Of a DNA stretch of 8,081 bases, positions 6,509 to 8,081 are shown in pieces. This stretch comes from Sporosarcina sp. Lineage in GTDB: Bacteria; Bacillota; Bacilli; Bacillales_A; Planococcaceae. Below the pieces are notes generated by a model. The model ran no database searches. It had not been told where the DNA came from and saw only the letters and a program-made list of their open reading frames with translations. The translations under genes and the position numbers were made by a program. Location: the NCBI GenBank assembly GCA_029263945.1, contig JARIDM010000018.1, positions 1-8,081 of the forward strand. The letters run 5' to 3'. Position 1 is the stretch's first letter. The number at the start of each line of letters is the position of its first letter.

Positions 6509-6609
6509 CAAAGTATAAATGCAATGTATATATATTAGGCTGAATATAGGAATACTTTGCATGATTAGCGAAAATGTTATGAAAGAGCGCGGATATAATC
6601 AGAATTTTT

Positions 6610-6637
6610 AGTCCGAACAGTTTTTCCTGTTTGAACT
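6610..6637. repeat. Imperfect 28-bp inverted repeat upstream of the opuA promoter
   Basis: Arms AGTCCGAACAG (6610-6620) and CTGTTTGAACT (6627-6637) match at 9 of 11 positions, with a 6-bp spacer. This is the same geometry as the perfect repeat at 6752-6779, but the sequence differs. It lies 19 bp upstream of the -35 box, a typical place for an activator or an upstream repressor site. The function is inferred from position only. Confidence 0.4.
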
Positions 6638-6656
6638 TTTAATTAAGATATAACGG

Positions 6657-6685
6657 TTGTATTACAGAATTATTACAGCTATACT
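6657..6685 (+). promoter_or_regulatory. Sigma-A-type promoter of opuA
   Basis: The -35 TTGTAT (6657-6662) and -10 TATACT (6680-6685) are separated by the optimal 17 bp. Transcription should begin near 6692, giving a leader of about 135 nt before the opuAA ATG. The leader contains the 28-bp inverted repeat at 6752-6779. Confidence 0.65.
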
Positions 6686-6751
6686 TAAAACAATTCGTTA
6701 AGCAAAACGGAACTTCAGAGGAAAATAAAAACTGAAGCTAGTGAAACCAAT

Positions 6752-6779
6752 ACAAATTTTATCAAGTTATAAAATTTGT
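6752..6779. promoter_or_regulatory. Perfect 28-bp inverted repeat in the opuA leader, probable GbsR-type operator
   Basis: Perfect 11-bp arms ACAAATTTTAT (6752-6762) and ATAAAATTTGT (6769-6779) flank a 6-bp spacer. The repeat lies about 60 bp downstream of the predicted transcription start and 35 bp before the opuAA ribosome binding site. No T-run follows, so it is not an intrinsic terminator. A dimeric MarR-like protein bound here would block elongating polymerase, as described for B. subtilis GbsR at gbsAB and opuB. It could instead act as an AU-rich RNA hairpin. Assignment to the neighbouring regulator is inference. Confidence 0.6.
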
Positions 6780-6827
6780 CTATAGTTGCGTACTAACGTA
6801 ATCACTAGACATAGGGAGTGTAGGAAT

Positions 6828-8081
6828 ATGGAACAAACTATCGTCAAAAAAGTCGAAGTCATTGATACGACAAAAATTTTCGGCAGAAATAGTAAGCGTG
6901 CGGAACAAATGCTACGCGAGAAGAAAACAAAGCAAGAAATACTGAAAGACACAGGTTCAACAGTTGGTGTCAATAATGCAACATTCGAGGTATATGACGG
7001 TGAAATATTCGTTATTATGGGGCTATCAGGAAGCGGGAAGTCCACTTTGGTTCGATTGCTCAATCGATTAATAGAACCTACATCTGGCCATATCTTAATA
7101 GATGGACAAGACATTGTTAAAATGAACAAAGAAGAGTTAAGAAAAGTGAGACGTGAAAAGATCGGAATGGTTTTTCAAAACTTTGCGCTATTTCCGCACA
7201 AAACAATTCTTTCTAATACTGAATACGGCTTAGAAATTCAAGGCATAGATAAAACAGAACGAGAAAAACTTGCCAAAGAATCTCTAAAACTTGTCGGTCT
7301 CGCAGGATACGAGGACCAATATCCTTCGCAATTGAGCGGCGGAATGCAACAACGTGTTGGTCTTGCGCGCGCACTTGCTAATGATCCTGACGTTTTATTA
7401 ATGGATGAAGCGTTTAGTGCACTTGACCCGTTAATTCGAAAAGACATGCAGGACGAGTTACTTCAATTACATGAAGATATGGGAAAGACAATTATCTTTA
7501 TTACACATGATTTAGATGAAGCGTTGCGAATTGGAGACCGAATTGCTTTGATGAAAGATGGGGAAATCGTTCAGATTGGTACACCAGAAGAAATTCTGAT
7601 GAATCCGTCAAATGATTATGTTGAGCGTTTTGTAGAAGATGTCGATCTTTCAAAAGTATTGACAGCTGGTCACATTATGAAACGCGCCGATACAGTCCAA
7701 ATCGATAGAGGTGCACGAGTTGCCCTTCGTTTGATGAAGAGTCTTCGCATTTCGTCCATTTATGTCGTCGACAAAGGTGGACGTCTAATGGGTGCACTTA
7801 CTGCTCAAGATGCAGTCCATGCAACGGATAAGAATTTAAAAATTGAAGATGTGTTGATTAGAGATGTGATTACAGTTACAAGCGACAGTGTCTTAACTGA
7901 ACTCTTTGATATTGTATCTACAGCAACAATTCCAGTAGCAGTCGTTGATGAAAAAAATCGGATGCAAGGAATTATTATTCGCGGCGCACTCATTGGTGCA
8001 CTTGCGGGAGATAATCAATTTATTAACGAAAACGGCGAAATTACCAAAGTAGATGGGCCTGACTCGGAGGTGAAGGTAAAT
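6828..8081 (+). CDS. opuAA: Glycine betaine ABC transporter ATP-binding subunit OpuAA (runs off the window end)
   Basis: This is the cytoplasmic ATPase of the OpuA osmoprotectant importer. The window holds 418 codons with no stop; B. subtilis OpuAA, as recalled, is also about 418 residues, so only the last few residues should be missing. Walker A is GLSGSGKST (65-73), the Q-loop is Gln117 in MVFQNFALFPH, and the ABC signature is LSGGM (169-173). Walker B and the D-loop are DVLLMDEAFSALD (188-200) with catalytic Glu194, and the switch is His227 in ITHDLDEAL. A pair of CBS domains (about 278-395) follows, including the ASKVLTAGHIMKR-like entry at 275-286 and VVDEKNRMQGIIIRGALIGALAG near the end. 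In related OpuA transporters such CBS domains sense ionic strength or cyclic di-AMP. ATG 6828 has GGGAG at 6814-6818, 9 nt upstream. The permease and binding protein genes (opuAB, opuAC) should follow. A GbsR-type repressor gene is divergent. Confidence 0.96.
   Translation, partial: MEQTIVKKVEVIDTTKIFGRNSKRAEQMLREKKTKQEILKDTGSTVGVNNATFEVYDGEIFVIMGLSGSGKSTLVRLLNRLIEPTSGHILIDGQDIVKMNKEELRKVRREKIGMVFQNFALFPHKTILSNTEYGLEIQGIDKTEREKLAKESLKLVGLAGYEDQYPSQLSGGMQQRVGLARALANDPDVLLMDEAFSALDPLIRKDMQDELLQLHEDMGKTIIFITHDLDEALRIGDRIALMKDGEIVQIGTPEEILMNPSNDYVERFVEDVDLSKVLTAGHIMKRADTVQIDRGARVALRLMKSLRISSIYVVDKGGRLMGALTAQDAVHATDKNLKIEDVLIRDVITVTSDSVLTELFDIVSTATIPVAVVDEKNRMQGIIIRGALIGALAGDNQFINENGEITKVDGPDSEVKVN
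8066..8081 (+). promoter_or_regulatory. Ribosome binding site and first bases of the next gene, presumably opuAB
   Basis: GGAGGTGA (8066-8073) lies inside the last visible codons of opuAA and is followed after AGGTAA by AT at the window edge. If the next base is G, this is an ATG start with ideal spacing that overlaps the end of opuAA. The overlap would indicate translational coupling of the ATPase and permease genes. The deciding base is outside the window. Confidence 0.55.

Larger units (their letters stand above)
6441..6827. other. 387-bp divergent regulatory region between the GbsR-type gene and opuAA
   Basis: No credible gene was found here. From left to right it holds the regulator's Shine-Dalgarno (6448-6455), a 16-bp inverted repeat (6493-6508), and a widely spaced inverted pair CAAAGTAT/ATACTTTG (6509-6516 and 6552-6559). 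Next come a perfect TATAAT at 6594-6599 with no usable -35, an imperfect 28-bp inverted repeat (6610-6637), and a good sigma-A promoter (6657-6685). The region ends with a leader of about 135 nt containing a perfect 28-bp inverted repeat (6752-6779), then the opuAA ribosome binding site GGGAG (6814-6818). CGGATAT occurs twice (6477-6483 and 6590-6596). Confidence 0.7.

Noticed and set aside
6594..6599. Perfect TATAAT upstream of opuAA as an additional promoter
   Set aside because: No -35-like hexamer at 16-18 bp and no extended -10 TG. The promoter at 6657-6685 is better formed.
6767..7447. Minus-strand open frames opposite opuAA (6767-7129, 7238-7447)
   Set aside because: They lie across strongly conserved ABC-ATPase motifs of opuAA and encode no recognisable domains.

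Overview
The window looks like chromosome of an AT-rich, Gram-positive member of the Bacillales. The evidence is strong Shine-Dalgarno sequences (for example AAAGGAGG at 6448-6455), TTG and GTG starts, lipoproteins with a Bacillus-type lipobox, a KatE-type large catalase, and an OpuAA/GbsR pair that read like Bacillus subtilis proteins recalled from memory. Bacillaceae or Planococcaceae are both plausible; the sequence does not fix the genus. No RNA gene, insertion sequence, prophage or CRISPR array was seen.

Layout: (1) 127-2784, minus strand: a tightly packed operon, response regulator -> sensor histidine kinase -> SCO-family copper chaperone/thiol lipoprotein. It ends at a symmetric terminator (26-54). 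(2) 2785-2937: a divergent regulatory region with repeated TTCAC/GTGAA half-sites and a good -10 box. (3) 2938-3672, plus strand: a lipoprotein with two YtkA/FixH-like domains, closed by a terminator at 3677-3708. (4) 3779-5821, plus strand: a monofunctional large-subunit catalase (KatE/HPII clade), closed by a bidirectional terminator at 5831-5867. (5) 5889-6440, minus strand: a GbsR-type MarR-like repressor. (6) 6441-6827: a long divergent intergenic region with a sigma-A-type promoter and several inverted repeats. (7) 6828 to the window end, plus strand: OpuAA, the ATPase of a glycine betaine ABC importer. The window appears to stop on the first two bases of the next gene's start codon, presumably opuAB.

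How the genes work together (inference): the two-component system, its co-transcribed SCO protein and the divergent YtkA-like lipoprotein form a compact signalling/effector module. It is probably concerned with copper handling or cytochrome oxidase assembly at the outer face of the membrane. I do not recognise it as a characterised system, and it is the best candidate here for something undescribed. The catalase is a separate single-gene unit for peroxide removal. The GbsR-type regulator probably controls opuA through the 28-bp inverted repeat in the opuA leader. That placement resembles the roadblock repression described for GbsR at gbsAB/opuB in B. subtilis, but the target here is opuA.
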